A model generated the notes under the pieces. That model was not told where the DNA came from and did no database searches. It saw nothing but the letters and a program-made list of their open reading frames with translations. A program made the translations under genes and the position numbers. A stretch of 64,000 nucleotides of DNA from Bryobacterales bacterium KBS 96 (GTDB lineage Bacteria > Acidobacteriota > Terriglobia > Bryobacterales > Bryobacteraceae), in the NCBI GenBank assembly GCA_000381625.1, contig KB906767.1:4111304-4175303 (forward strand), read 5' to 3'. Of the stretch, positions 25,410 through 34,417 are shown piece after piece. Within the stretch, counting starts at the first letter, position 1, and the number at the start of each line of letters is the position of its first letter.

Positions 25410-26717
25410 CTATTTCACGGAATGCAAGCGTTGCTCCCTTTGTAATTCATCGCGCCGAATATCCGTTGATTTGCGGAGAGCTTCGTCCGCCTCCTGAAGA
25501 CGGCCCAGTTTCCGGAGAGCGATCGATAACTGGTAGTGAATTTCTCCGTGAGTATCAGCAGGGAGAGCCAATCTTAGTTCCCGCGCCGCATCTCCGAACT
25601 TTTCAAGATGAAGGTAGGCCCGGCCCAGATCGGCTCGAGCGCTAAACGCGTCCGGCTGCGCCGCTAAGTACGTTTCTAGTAACGGGACGGCTTTTAAATA
25701 TCTATGCTGGCGAACGTCAATGTTTGCGAGTTCAAATACCGCGGTCATCAAAGTCGGGTCGAGATGCAGAGCTTGCTGCAAATAATGCCTGGCGCGATCG
25801 AAATCGCCAAGCTCCCAATACACGGTGCCGATTCCAAGCAGAGCGCCTGGATCCCGTGGCTGGGCCGCTGCCGCTTTTTGATATTCCACTAGCGAATCGG
25901 CGAATTTACGATGTTGCCGGTTCAGATCTCCGAGGAACAAATGAGACTCCCAGGAATCAGGAGCGATTTGCAGAAAGCGAAGGAACGCTGACCGCGATGC
26001 CTCAGCCAGGGATTTAGCTTTCTCAAACTCGCGCGCCGCCTCGGGCGCCTCCACCGGGTCAGAAGCAGCGGACTCGCCAAATGCCTCTTGAGCGAGCCTC
26101 TCGTCTCCTCGCGACAGGAGAAATTCACCTAACAGCTGCTTTGAATAAGCATGGCCGCCGGGCATTTCCGCCAATGTTTTCGATGCCGCTTCCGCCATGC
26201 GCTCGTTGCAGATCGCGAGTCCATACCAAGCGATAGAATCATTTGACGAGAGCTTGATCTGTCGCCGATAGATGGCTGCCGCTTCGGGGAGTTGCTTGAG
26301 GGCAACATGTGCGCTGGCCAGCCCGAGCAACGCGTCGCGATTGGCGGGATCGCGTTTTAGCACGCGCTCGAGGGGCTTAATCGCTTTATCAGAAATTCCG
26401 ATTCGCACTGCCGAGAGCCCGGCGACGAGATCGGCAGACGGGAACTCTTCTGGGCCGCGAGCCAGTTGAGTCGTCGTCTCCCACGCCTGCTTGTAATCGC
26501 CCAAGGCATAGTACATTACTGCAAGATTATTTAGCGCCTCCGGCGCGTCAGGGCGAATCCTGAGCGCCGCCTGATAACACTGAATGGCTTCGGCGTATTT
26601 TCGTTGCGAACTGAGCTCGGCCGCCTGGCGGAAGAGCGACTCGTAGCTGCCGGCGCCAAATAGTCCGTGGCTGAGCAGTACGGCGATCAGGAAAAGGCAA
26701 AGTCGATGGCCGGTCAT
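25410..26717 (-). CDS. Exported TPR-repeat protein, paralogue of the preceding gene
   Basis: A 435-residue protein with a signal peptide (about 1-20, LFLIAVLLSHGLFGAG) and about ten TPR units. The stretches SIAWYGLAICNERMAE and SHLFLGDLNRQHRKF match AEAWYGVGITDRSLAE and VHLILGESIRDSG of the neighbouring TPR protein at corresponding places, pointing to duplication. It is convergent with that gene; the stops are 2 bp apart. It is the last gene of a minus-strand operon (Gfo/Idh/MocA, thioredoxin, TPR) with a 27-bp gap to the thioredoxin gene. The role as a scaffold is inferred; no catalytic domain is present. Confidence 0.85.
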   Translation of the reverse strand: MTGHRLCLFLIAVLLSHGLFGAGSYESLFRQAAELSSQRKYAEAIQCYQAALRIRPDAPEALNNLAVMYYALGDYKQAWETTTQLARGPEEFPSADLVAGLSAVRIGISDKAIKPLERVLKRDPANRDALLGLASAHVALKQLPEAAAIYRRQIKLSSNDSIAWYGLAICNERMAEAASKTLAEMPGGHAYSKQLLGEFLLSRGDERLAQEAFGESAASDPVEAPEAAREFEKAKSLAEASRSAFLRFLQIAPDSWESHLFLGDLNRQHRKFADSLVEYQKAAAAQPRDPGALLGIGTVYWELGDFDRARHYLQQALHLDPTLMTAVFELANIDVRQHRYLKAVPLLETYLAAQPDAFSARADLGRAYLHLEKFGDAARELRLALPADTHGEIHYQLSIALRKLGRLQEADEALRKSTDIRRDELQREQRLHSVK

Positions 26718-26744
26718 GGCGGCGAAAACCCATAAAGCGGAAGA

Positions 26745-27299
26745 TCAACGATTCGCCGGCGCAGCTTCTTTGGGCGAAGCTCGCGTGGGATGAAGCACTT
26801 GCAAGATCTGCTCGCGCAGCATCGACCTGTTGCGATGGCCGTCGTCACCTTGTGCTGGCGTCTGATAACGAATAAGGCCGGCGGCGTCGATCAACACGAA
26901 CTGCGGAGCCACAAAACGATCTGCCGGACCGTAACCCAGGAACGAAGCCACATCGCTTCCGAGCGTCCAGCCAACGGGCAGAGTGAAATGATTGCTGTTG
27001 ACGAAATCTTCGACGAGCACCGCGGCGTTGGGATTGAAAGCGACAGCAATAGCCTGAAAGCCCTGGGCGCCAAATTCCGATTGAAGCTTCTGCGCGGTGC
27101 GAGTGGCGTTAACGCAGGGCGCACACGTCGTGTAGATGAACTCAATCGCTATTACTTTGCCGAGGTAATCGCTCAGTCTCCGCTGTCCCTGAGAGGGGAT
27201 AGTGAACGAAATCTCAGGAGCCTGCTTGGGCATTGGCGGCGCCGCTATCAGAGCGAAGCAGGAGAATAGGAATAGACTCAGTGCGGTCGTGAGGCGCAT
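26745..27299 (-). CDS. TlpA/peroxiredoxin-like exported thioredoxin
   Basis: A 184-residue thioredoxin-fold protein with a signal peptide (residues 1-20, LSLFLFSCFALIAA). The redox motif is CAPC in FIYTTCAPCVNA, followed by GFQAIAVAFNP and the cis-Pro region FVAPQFVLID, so it is of the TlpA/AhpC-TSA type. It should act outside the cytoplasm in disulfide reduction or exchange. ATG 27299 follows GGGGAG at a good distance and is preferred to an upstream start that would read into the preceding gene. It lies between a Tat-exported oxidoreductase and a TPR gene on the same strand with almost no spacing, so it is part of that operon. Confidence 0.85.
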   Translation of the reverse strand: MRLTTALSLFLFSCFALIAAPPMPKQAPEISFTIPSQGQRRLSDYLGKVIAIEFIYTTCAPCVNATRTAQKLQSEFGAQGFQAIAVAFNPNAAVLVEDFVNSNHFTLPVGWTLGSDVASFLGYGPADRFVAPQFVLIDAAGLIRYQTPAQGDDGHRNRSMLREQILQVLHPTRASPKEAAPANR

Positions 27300-27300
27300 A

Positions 27301-28524
27301 TTAATAACACACTCCCCTCTCGGCATTATTTCCTAAGGGAAGAGACTGGCTTGTGATGATGCGGTTCTCGCGATACGAGAGATTGCCCATCTGGCCAGGG
27401 CGAGCTGCGTCAATGCCCACAGCTATGTGGGCATTCGGTAATTTGCGGGAACGTACGCAGTCCAAAAAATTTTGCAAGTGCTCGCGGGTGCCGTCTACTT
27501 GGGCAAGGCGTACCTGCCGCGCGGGCAAAGGCAATTCAAGGCTTTCGGTGTAGCCTGCCGGCTCTGGGTAGAACGCATAACCGTCCCGCTCAACGCGCAG
27601 CATGCCTTGTGTGCCGCGCAATGTGATGCCGCCGCCTTCGAGGACGCTGATCAGCGAGGTATGGAAAATAACCTGGAATTTGCCAGAGTAGAGATACGAG
27701 GCGCAGAGTGTGTCGGGACAGTCCTGCCGGAGGAGCTTATATTTACCGCCCGTCGCCGACACAGAAGCTGGCACATTGCTGTCCATATACCACTGAACAA
27801 CGTCGATCCAGTGTGTGAATAAATCGGTCAGCGCTCCTCCTCCAAAATCCCAGTAATAACGCCAATTTGTATATTTATAAGCGTCGAATGGCTGGGGCGG
27901 GGCAGACCCCAGGAACATCTTCCAATCGAGCTTGCTTTCGTCCACATCGGGCGGAATTGGACGCCGCTGCACGTAATTCTGATACCAATGCGTCTCGATA
28001 AACGTAATCTGTCCGAGAGCGCCCGAATCGACGATGCTCTTGGCCTCGACGATATGCGGCCAGCTTCTCTGCTGCATGCCAACCTGTACGACCCGCTTTG
28101 AAGCCGCTACTGCCCGTTCAAGTATTTCTCCCTCTTCGAGTGTGTGGGTCACCGGCTTTTCGACATAGACATCCTTGCCAGCCTCGACCGCGGCGGCCGT
28201 CATCGCGCTATGCCAGTGGTCGGGCGCTCCAATCACCACTGCATCGATTTCCCGGTCTTCGAGCAGCTTGCGGAAATCGGTGTACTCAGCCGCATAGCTG
28301 GCGTACTTGATTCGCGCCTCATCCCTGTGCGGCCCGTAGATGTCACAGAGAGCGACTACCTGATTGCCTGGGATATTCTGCAGCAACGAAAGCAGGTACT
28401 GGCAACGGCCACCGGTGCCAATCGCGCCAATTCGGATGCGGTTGTTGGCGCCGCGCACGGCGCTACGCGGAAGCGTTGCCGCTAAGGCTGTATTGGTCAA
28501 AAATTGTCGGCGATTGCTAAGCAT
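27301..28524 (-). CDS. Tat-exported Gfo/Idh/MocA-family oxidoreductase
   Basis: A 407-residue NAD(P)-dependent sugar-oxidoreductase-like protein. The N-terminus carries a Tat signal (NRRQFLTNTALAATL). The Rossmann part begins with RIGAIGTGGRCQYL (about 31-44) and holds the family motif YVEKPVTHT (about 120) with its catalytic-site Lys. The C-terminal alpha/beta domain has GGGALTDLFTHWIDVVQWY with conserved acidic and His residues. Such Tat-exported members are common in Acidobacteria and Planctomycetes and may act as glycoside hydrolases or sugar-modifying enzymes with tightly bound NAD. The stop is 1 bp before the thioredoxin start, so it leads the operon. Confidence 0.87.
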   Translation of the reverse strand: MLSNRRQFLTNTALAATLPRSAVRGANNRIRIGAIGTGGRCQYLLSLLQNIPGNQVVALCDIYGPHRDEARIKYASYAAEYTDFRKLLEDREIDAVVIGAPDHWHSAMTAAAVEAGKDVYVEKPVTHTLEEGEILERAVAASKRVVQVGMQQRSWPHIVEAKSIVDSGALGQITFIETHWYQNYVQRRPIPPDVDESKLDWKMFLGSAPPQPFDAYKYTNWRYYWDFGGGALTDLFTHWIDVVQWYMDSNVPASVSATGGKYKLLRQDCPDTLCASYLYSGKFQVIFHTSLISVLEGGGITLRGTQGMLRVERDGYAFYPEPAGYTESLELPLPARQVRLAQVDGTREHLQNFLDCVRSRKLPNAHIAVGIDAARPGQMGNLSYRENRIITSQSLPLGNNAERGVCY

Positions 28525-29018
28525 GGGCCTTTAGACTTTTAGCAGAGAGCAATGGAAATTCCTTGCTTTCGCAATTCTACGCGAGTTGAACTGGCTTTCC
28601 TGGGGAGATCACGTCCGGGAAGCGGCTTCGGCAACTAAATAGGGCCGGGTCCAGTTCCGTAGGGGAGTAATGCCATTTGCTTTGCAAGCAGCAAACGATC
28701 CAAACTTCCCAGAGCGATTCCCGCCAGAGCGGCGTGGCTCTCATGATTTAGGTCGTGCTGCAGTGCTGCAGTTGTGGCACAGAGGGGCCAACACGGACCT
28801 AATGTCAAATTTGCCGACCATCCATTAAGGGATCTGCCAGGCATGCTCGCCATTGCTTCGTTTCTCGAAACCCCGTTCTTCGTTCCCAAGTACCGTGAAG
28901 TGTGCGAACGGGCTGCGACCTGGGCCGGTTTCGATATGGTGGACTTTGTTAGCCGTTGGTTGCCGGCATCGATTTGGCTGCGGACAACTATGCAGGTTTG
29001 GCCGACAAGGTGAGAGGG
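28525..29018. other. Intergenic stretch with possible frameshifted remnant
   Basis: About 490 bp. A plus-strand frame at roughly 28800-28940 has protein-like content (LETPFFVPKYREV, ATWAGFDMVDFV). A second frame from about 28956 continues plausibly (GIDLAADNYAGLADKV) into the start of the next gene. This could be a decayed gene end, but I do not recognise the family. Confidence 0.35.
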
Positions 29019-30194
29019 ATGTCAGAATCATTTTCGTTTTTTAAGCGGCGCGAGTTTGGACGCATGGCGCTGACGGGAGTGGCTTCGGCGGCGTGGTCGC
29101 AGGCGGCGGATCTGTCGAGTCAGGCCGTTGCTCCGCAGGGCTTCGTAGATGTGCGGCAGTTCGGCGCCGTTGCAGATGGGAAGGCAGACGACACGGCTGC
29201 GCTGCAGCGTGCAATTGATGCAGCAGGCAAAAAGAGTGGAGGAGTGTTTTTGCCGCCGGGTGTATATCTGGCGCGCGAACTGAAGCTACGGGCCGGAGTT
29301 GCGTTGGTAGGCGTGCCGGGTTGGAACTATAGCAGTCCGGGCGGTTCTGTGTTGCGGCTGGCGTCGGCGGATGCAAGTTGCTTGTTGAACCTTACCGACG
29401 CGCGCGGGGCCACGGTTGATGGCCTGGCGCTGGATGGGCGCTTGCTGGGCCAGAACGTTCATGGCATGTTCACCAACAGGACTGAGTTCGGCAAGCATGA
29501 GGATGCGTTTCGCATTGAGCGATGTCAGGTGACTCGATTCAGCGGCGACGGTTTGAATCTGTCGAAGGCATGGTGCTTCAGCGTTCGGCATTGCATGCTT
29601 GCGTTCAACGGAGGCGATGGGCTGAACCTGCGCGGGTGGGACGGATTCATTCTGGACAACTGGTTTTCCGGAAATAAGCGGGCCGGGTTTGGAGCGCGGT
29701 TCGAGAATGCCTCCTTGACGTTCACGTCCAATCGTGTGGAGTGGAATCACGAGGAGAACATGGTCGTGGTGGGCGGCGACGGGTATCAAATTACGGGCAA
29801 CTTCTTCGACCGCGCGGGGACGTGCGGTCTAGCGTTGCGCAAAGGGTCTAGGCCGTGCAAGCAGTTTACTATTACGGGGAATTTCTTCAAGCGCAGCGGT
29901 AAGTTTGCGAATCCGGAGAGCCATGATTCGGCGCAGATTTTGCTCGAGGAGGCGCACGGAGTTACTTGTACGGGAAATAACTTTGAATGCGGGCGAGACG
30001 ATGGGGGAACGGGCGTTTGGAGCCCGTCCTACGGCATCGTCTATACCGGTTTGGTGGATTGCGTTGTTACCAACAACGCGATGAACGAGGGTGCGTTGCG
30101 AACGCTACTGCTGGATGCAGGCGGGACTGCGGATGGCGCGATTGTGCGGGACAATCCGGGACGGGTGTTTCGTTTGGATCAGCCACGCAACTGA
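29019..30194 (+). CDS. Exported right-handed beta-helix protein (pectate-lyase-3 type)
   Basis: A 391-residue protein with a Tat-like signal (KRREFGRMALTGVASAAWS). The mature start VDVRQFGAVADGKADDTAALQRAI is the classic N-terminus of the pectate_lyase_3/glycosyl-hydrolase-28-like superfamily. Repeated parallel beta-helix rungs follow (FSVRHCMLAFNGGDGLNLRG, ITGNFFDRAGTCGLALRKG). It probably cleaves or binds an acidic polysaccharide at the cell surface; the active-site residues cannot be placed without a structure. I chose ATG 29019, with AAGGTGAG in front, which gives a proper export signal. It is a likely partner of the GH43 and oxidoreductase genes in polysaccharide use. Confidence 0.83.
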   Translation: MSESFSFFKRREFGRMALTGVASAAWSQAADLSSQAVAPQGFVDVRQFGAVADGKADDTAALQRAIDAAGKKSGGVFLPPGVYLARELKLRAGVALVGVPGWNYSSPGGSVLRLASADASCLLNLTDARGATVDGLALDGRLLGQNVHGMFTNRTEFGKHEDAFRIERCQVTRFSGDGLNLSKAWCFSVRHCMLAFNGGDGLNLRGWDGFILDNWFSGNKRAGFGARFENASLTFTSNRVEWNHEENMVVVGGDGYQITGNFFDRAGTCGLALRKGSRPCKQFTITGNFFKRSGKFANPESHDSAQILLEEAHGVTCTGNNFECGRDDGGTGVWSPSYGIVYTGLVDCVVTNNAMNEGALRTLLLDAGGTADGAIVRDNPGRVFRLDQPRN

Positions 30195-30279
30195 CAAAGG
30201 CTTGGCCCAAACTATGTCGACGAGAGCGTCAGGTTTGAACGTTGTTGAGAGTGAGGCAATTGTCGAAATGGATTAGGAT

Positions 30280-30450
30280 GTGACGAGTTCAAGCAAATTG
30301 GACGTGAATGAACTGCTCACTCCGGCTCTGATTGTGGACACGGATGTGGTTCGTCACAACATCCGCTGCAAGCAGCGAATCCGCAACGCTATCAACACCG
30401 AATCGGCATCCAGCCAAGACGTCGGACCGGTTCGGGCCCGTAATGGACGG
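30280..30450 (+). pseudogene. 5' scrap of a D-threonine-aldolase/alanine-racemase-like gene
   Basis: The GTG at 30280 opens a frame whose first 28 residues read like the N-terminus of this PLP family (VNELLTPALIVDTDVVRHNI). After that the family's next motif, resembling RPHxKTHK, appears only in a shifted frame (about 30395-30425), and the rest of the enzyme is missing. The class II fructose bisphosphatase gene starts 75 bp further on. It is too short to be functional. Confidence 0.5.
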
Positions 30451-30524
30451 CTGCCGGACCGTACGGGAGTTGATCCACAACGTTTACGGCTAGAATGAAC
30501 CCCAGGCAGGAAGGTGGCAGTTCT

Positions 30525-31529
30525 ATGGCCAACGTAACCGATCTCGAGCAGCACCTGGCGCTGCATTTTGTGTATGTCGTCGAACGGGCAGCGGTGGCGA
30601 GTGCCCGCACGATGGGACAGGGCGATCGAAAAGGGTCAGACCAGGCTGCGGTGCAGGCGATGCGAGATGCGTTCGAGCACCTGCCGATAGCCGGCAACAT
30701 CGTAATCGGCGAGGGAGAACGGGATGAGGCGCCGATGTTGTACATAGGAGAGAAGGTCGGTGCACCGCGCGAGGACGGTCGAGCCCATAGCGAAGTCGAT
30801 ATTGCCGTCGATCCGCTGGAAGGCACGAACCTATGCGCGACCGGCGCCAACAACGCGATCGCGGTTCTCGCCGTGGCAGAACCCGGAGGGCTTTTGCACG
30901 CCCCGGATTGCTACATGGAGAAGATCATCGCGGGGCCCGCCTGCCGGGGAGCGATTGACCTGGATGCGCCTGTCGCCCAGAATCTCAAGTCGATCGCAAG
31001 GCGGTTAGATCGTGAGGTAAAGGACCTAACGATCATCGTGCTGGACCGGCCGAGGCACGCGCAGCTCATTGAAGATATCCGCAGGGCGGGAGCAAGAATC
31101 CGCTTGATCGGCGACGGCGATCTGTCTGCCGGGATTGCCGTTGCCGTTCGGGGAAATGGGGTGCATGCCGTGATGGGAGTCGGGGGCGCTCCCGAAGGGG
31201 TTATTACCGCTGCCGCGATGCGCTGCCTCCATGGCGAAATTGTGGCCCGCCTGGTTGTGGATACACCGGAACTGCGAGAACGAGTGGCCCGGATGGGTAT
31301 TAAGGATCCGGATCGGGTTTATACCGCCGGCGATCTGGCTCCTGGTGATCAAATCCTCTTTGCCGCGTGCGGGGTAACCGACGGGGCTTTGCTGCGCGGC
31401 GTCCGCTTTTTCGGGGAAGGGCACCGGACACATACACTCGTTATGACATCAAGCGCCAACAGCGTTCGATTCATCGATACGGTACACATGGACCGTCATC
31501 CCGGCCCACGAGGTGTCCGGCTATATTAG
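30525..31529 (+). CDS. glpX: Class II fructose-1,6-bisphosphatase
   Basis: A 334-residue cytoplasmic enzyme that removes the 1-phosphate of fructose-1,6-bisphosphate in gluconeogenesis. Length and sequence fit GlpX throughout: [19 protein letters not shown] (metal ligands), [12 protein letters not shown] (Asp/Glu metal and substrate site), [13 protein letters not shown], and [17 protein letters not shown] 30525 (MANVTDLEQ) follows AGGAAGGTGG and matches the usual GlpX N-terminus; an ATG 30 bp upstream is less likely. It appears monocistronic. Class II enzymes usually depend on Mn2+. Confidence 0.95.
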   Translation: MANVTDLEQHLALHFVYVVERAAVASARTMGQGDRKGSDQAAVQAMRDAFEHLPIAGNIVIGEGERDEAPMLYIGEKVGAPREDGRAHSEVDIAVDPLEGTNLCATGANNAIAVLAVAEPGGLLHAPDCYMEKIIAGPACRGAIDLDAPVAQNLKSIARRLDREVKDLTIIVLDRPRHAQLIEDIRRAGARIRLIGDGDLSAGIAVAVRGNGVHAVMGVGGAPEGVITAAAMRCLHGEIVARLVVDTPELRERVARMGIKDPDRVYTAGDLAPGDQILFAACGVTDGALLRGVRFFGEGHRTHTLVMTSSANSVRFIDTVHMDRHPGPRGVRLY

Positions 31530-31548
31530 GCGCTTGCTTTTGGTGTGA

Positions 31549-31803
31549 GGATTTTGTTCTTACACAGTTACGCCGCCAGCAGATAACAACTTCGAACAGG
31601 TTCCTGAATACGAGACCAAACGTTACGAGGGCCGAATCAAGGAAGCAGGGATTCTTCTGTCCGTTCACAGCGACAACAGCGACTGGACGAAAAGGGCGAA
31701 AGATCTGCTGAAGCAGACCGGCGCTGAAGATGTTTTTTCTACGAGCGAAGCTTCGGCCGATTACGCTAAGAGGCGACAAGCCAATCGCAAGAGGAAGCAG
31801 TAG
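31549..31803 (+). pseudogene. C-terminal remnant of a YflT/17M-like stress protein
   Basis: This frame has no usable start codon (a stop at 31546-31548 closes it). It encodes the typical end of a small general-stress protein: EYETKRYEGRIKEAGILLS, VHSDNSDWTKRAKDLL, TGAEDVFSTSEASAD, then a basic tail and TAG 31801-31803. The N-terminal domain and the Gly-rich membrane segment of the full protein are missing, so this is a 3' leftover. Family name from memory; the C-terminal pattern is distinctive. Confidence 0.6.
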
Positions 31804-31846
31804 CATGTGACGCGATCGATAGAGGTGCTTTCGTTACCGTACCCAA

Positions 31847-31880
31847 CCCGGCGATCTCCAGTGGAATCGCCGGGTATTTT
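31847..31880 (+). terminator. Intrinsic terminator
   Basis: A perfect 9-bp stem CCCGGCGAT/ATCGCCGGG with a 10-base loop, followed by TATTTTGC. It lies just behind the stress-protein remnant and is probably its original terminator, still able to stop transcripts from glpX. Confidence 0.7.
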
Positions 31881-32100
31881 GCTTCTAGGCCCTTTTTTTC
31901 GCGGCGCAACGTCAACATCGGCCGACGCGCGCCGCGTTGCATGCATGAAATACGTGGCTGCAAGCGTGGACGTGAAGCGCGCAAGCTACCGTCACAATCT
32001 CCGAACCTGGATGCACACGCGGAATACTTTTTGAGATTCATCAAAGAGTCTTGCTTGGACCGCTTGATCCTTCTTCGGCGAGCACTCCTTGCCGAGGGAC

Positions 32101-33231
32101 TCAAGAATTCGGAAGAGTGACAAGGCCGGGAAACCAACGTAAGGCGTTATCGTGAAATAGCCTGCGCAGGACAGACGGAGGCAGCGCCAAGCCACGGTAG
32201 GTATGGCCCAGGTACTCGACATTCTGGTCGGTAGAAAAAAATTTCCAATCGCGAGCATATGTCTTGCGGAATTCAGCAAGCGTATCTGTGGTTTTGGATC
32301 GGGGAAGAACCACCAGATCCGTAGCGTAGAGCACTCGGTCCTGGTACTTCAGCAGGAACGCCCGTACTTTGTCGCGTGGCTGGAGCATGAAATATGGTAC
32401 GCGAGCCGCCACATCAACGGCGAAATTCGGGTAACGATCAAACCGCCGGGCGATGTCATCGACGTTGGTCTCCATACTGCCAAGATGTGCGCCAACTAAA
32501 CGCAACTTCGGATTCTGTTGCAGCAGGTGATCACGCGCCGCGAGGATGGTTTCCTTTGAGGGCCAGTCGGGATGTGCATAGGCGTACTCGCCGGGGTGCT
32601 CCTTGTAGTAAGAGAAATCGGGGCTGGCGGGATTAGGCGCCTGCCAGCAGGAGTCCGGTTCGGCCAGGTGGGCTATCAGCGTACGGTTGTGCGCAGCGAT
32701 GTCCCGATAGATGGGCTCAAACGCGGGGTCATCGGCCATAACCCAATTCCCGGCTTTATTCTTCATCTCCATGCCCATCACTTTGTAGATCTTTACCGCC
32801 ACAGCGCCTTGCGCGAAGTCATCGTTGAGCTGGCGAATGGCGCGGGCGCTGAACCCCGGCTGTTCGAATCCATATGGATCGAATGTGGTGGCAAAGGCGG
32901 CGCGGCCTTGAGTGCTTTGCCGGAATTTGAGGACTTCCGTGCGTTGCGGCTCCAGTCCCTTGTAGTCGGGGTCACGATCGTCGATTACGCAGATGTTGAC
33001 CGCCCGGAGGTTCAACTGCTTAACCAGCGCTGTGAGTTCCGGATCATTCTTGTAAACGTGGATGTGCGCGTCAACGGGATCAACTTCCGAAAAGCCTTTC
33101 AGGAGCGCCCTCTCGTTGCTTGCCTCAAGCTGAAATGCTTGAGCCGTAAGCTGAACGGACGAGAGCTTCAGGCCAGCAACGATCACCATTGTCATAAGCG
33201 CCGTCACAAGAACGAACCTGAACATCTTCAC
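32101..33231 (-). CDS. Exported amidohydrolase (Amidohydro_2 type)
   Basis: A 376-residue metal-dependent TIM-barrel hydrolase with a signal peptide or anchor (residues 4-25). Metal and active-site motifs are in the standard order: DAHIHV (about 52-57), LIAHLAEP with a conserved His, RLVGAHLGSMETN, and YATDLV with the catalytic Asp. The family includes decarboxylases and lactonases acting on aromatic or carboxylated substrates, so the exact reaction is open. It is flanked by non-coding DNA on both sides and seems monocistronic. Confidence 0.82.
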   Translation of the reverse strand: MKMFRFVLVTALMTMVIVAGLKLSSVQLTAQAFQLEASNERALLKGFSEVDPVDAHIHVYKNDPELTALVKQLNLRAVNICVIDDRDPDYKGLEPQRTEVLKFRQSTQGRAAFATTFDPYGFEQPGFSARAIRQLNDDFAQGAVAVKIYKVMGMEMKNKAGNWVMADDPAFEPIYRDIAAHNRTLIAHLAEPDSCWQAPNPASPDFSYYKEHPGEYAYAHPDWPSKETILAARDHLLQQNPKLRLVGAHLGSMETNVDDIARRFDRYPNFAVDVAARVPYFMLQPRDKVRAFLLKYQDRVLYATDLVVLPRSKTTDTLAEFRKTYARDWKFFSTDQNVEYLGHTYRGLALPPSVLRRLFHDNALRWFPGLVTLPNS

Positions 33232-33560
33232 GGGCCTCCTGATGAACCTTCACTATACGAGAGTGCCTCGAATATCTGCGATACCGCCTTGCTGCGCCTC
33301 ACAAGCCGAAACCCAGCGCCGCCATTATAGGTGCAATGCCAACTTCCGGTTCCGTATCTGGCGGACACCTTCGGGATGAAGGCCCGAACACAATTCGTAA
33401 ACGCTGCGCCGTCACATGCGAGTAGTCGACTGCAAGGCCATTCACATCCACAATTAGCGCGTTATACGTCCAAGTGGCTTCCGCGAAGCGTAGCCGACTT
33501 TTGGTTATCGGATCTCGGTGAGTGCCTTGGCGATCATGCACTCATCGAGATCCGCCGATT
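33232..33560. other. Intergenic stretch, possible remnant of a C-terminus
   Basis: About 330 bp. A minus-strand frame (33299-33541) reads LIVDVNGLAVDYSHVTAQ, which has some resemblance to the end of a secreted sugar-active enzyme. It lacks a start signal and wider support. No intact gene. Confidence 0.35.
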
Positions 33561-34295
33561 TCAGATGGCCGAGAAGCCGCCATCGACAGACAACTCCACC
33601 CCATTCACGAAGCTCGAATCGTCTGAAGCAAGAAACAGCGCGACGGTCGCAATTTCCTCAGGACGACCCATCTTTCCCCGTGGGATCAGGGATTCGAACA
33701 TCCGCTTCGCCTCCTCGTCGAGAACTTGGTCCTGCATCGGTGTGGCGATCGGCCCCGGGCTCAGCACGTTCACTCGGATATTCCTGCCCTTCAGTTCGTT
33801 GAGCCAAGTGCGTGCGAATGAGCGCAACGCCGCCTTGCTCGCCGAATACACTCCGTAACCAGGAAACCCTTTCACCGAAGCAACTGACCCGGTCATGAAG
33901 ATCGATCCGCCATCGTTGAACAGCGGCAACGCCTTCTGGACCGTAAACAGCGTGCCGCGCGCATTCAGGCCGAAGGCCGCATCGAAGTGCTGCTCGGTAA
34001 TCTCGCCTAGTTTGACGGCTTCGCCCGTGCCAGCGCTCGCGTACAAGACGTCGATCTTGCCCTTTTCCCGCTTGACTGTGTCGAACAGACGGTCGAGGTC
34101 GTCGAGATTTGCCGCGTCACCGCGCACGCCGGTCACGTTCCGGCCAATCAACTTGACGGCCTCATCGAGCTGCTCCTGCCTCCTACCCGTGATGAAAACG
34201 TAGGCGCCCTCTTCAACAAAGCGCTTGGCGCTTGCTAGCGCCATACCGCTCGATCCTCCCGTGATCACTGCAACCTTACCCTCTAGCTTTCCCAT
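33561..34295 (-). CDS. SDR-family NAD(P)-dependent oxidoreductase
   Basis: A 244-residue short-chain dehydrogenase. The coenzyme motif reads TGGSSGMALA (residues 12-21; the usual TGxxxGxG has Ala at its last Gly here). NAG-like YASAG, the catalytic Ser in GSVASV, and YSASK as the Tyr-Lys catalytic pair are present, and it ends in GVELSVDGGFSAI. ATG 34295, with GGGAG in front, is the start. It is divergent from an AraC regulator with 122 bp between starts. That arrangement is typical for AraC-controlled SDRs that act on small carbonyl or quinone compounds. Substrate unknown. Confidence 0.92.
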   Translation of the reverse strand: MGKLEGKVAVITGGSSGMALASAKRFVEEGAYVFITGRRQEQLDEAVKLIGRNVTGVRGDAANLDDLDRLFDTVKREKGKIDVLYASAGTGEAVKLGEITEQHFDAAFGLNARGTLFTVQKALPLFNDGGSIFMTGSVASVKGFPGYGVYSASKAALRSFARTWLNELKGRNIRVNVLSPGPIATPMQDQVLDEEAKRMFESLIPRGKMGRPEEIATVALFLASDDSSFVNGVELSVDGGFSAI

Positions 34296-34417
34296 AATTA
34301 CTCCCTTCGGTAGATGTGTAGAATTCACTTACAGAAGAGTAGATGTCTTTGGCGGTGGACAAGAACTGCTCGGGAGTCCTAGTCTTTTGTCTATTCGTCC
34401 AAAATAAGGAGACTACG

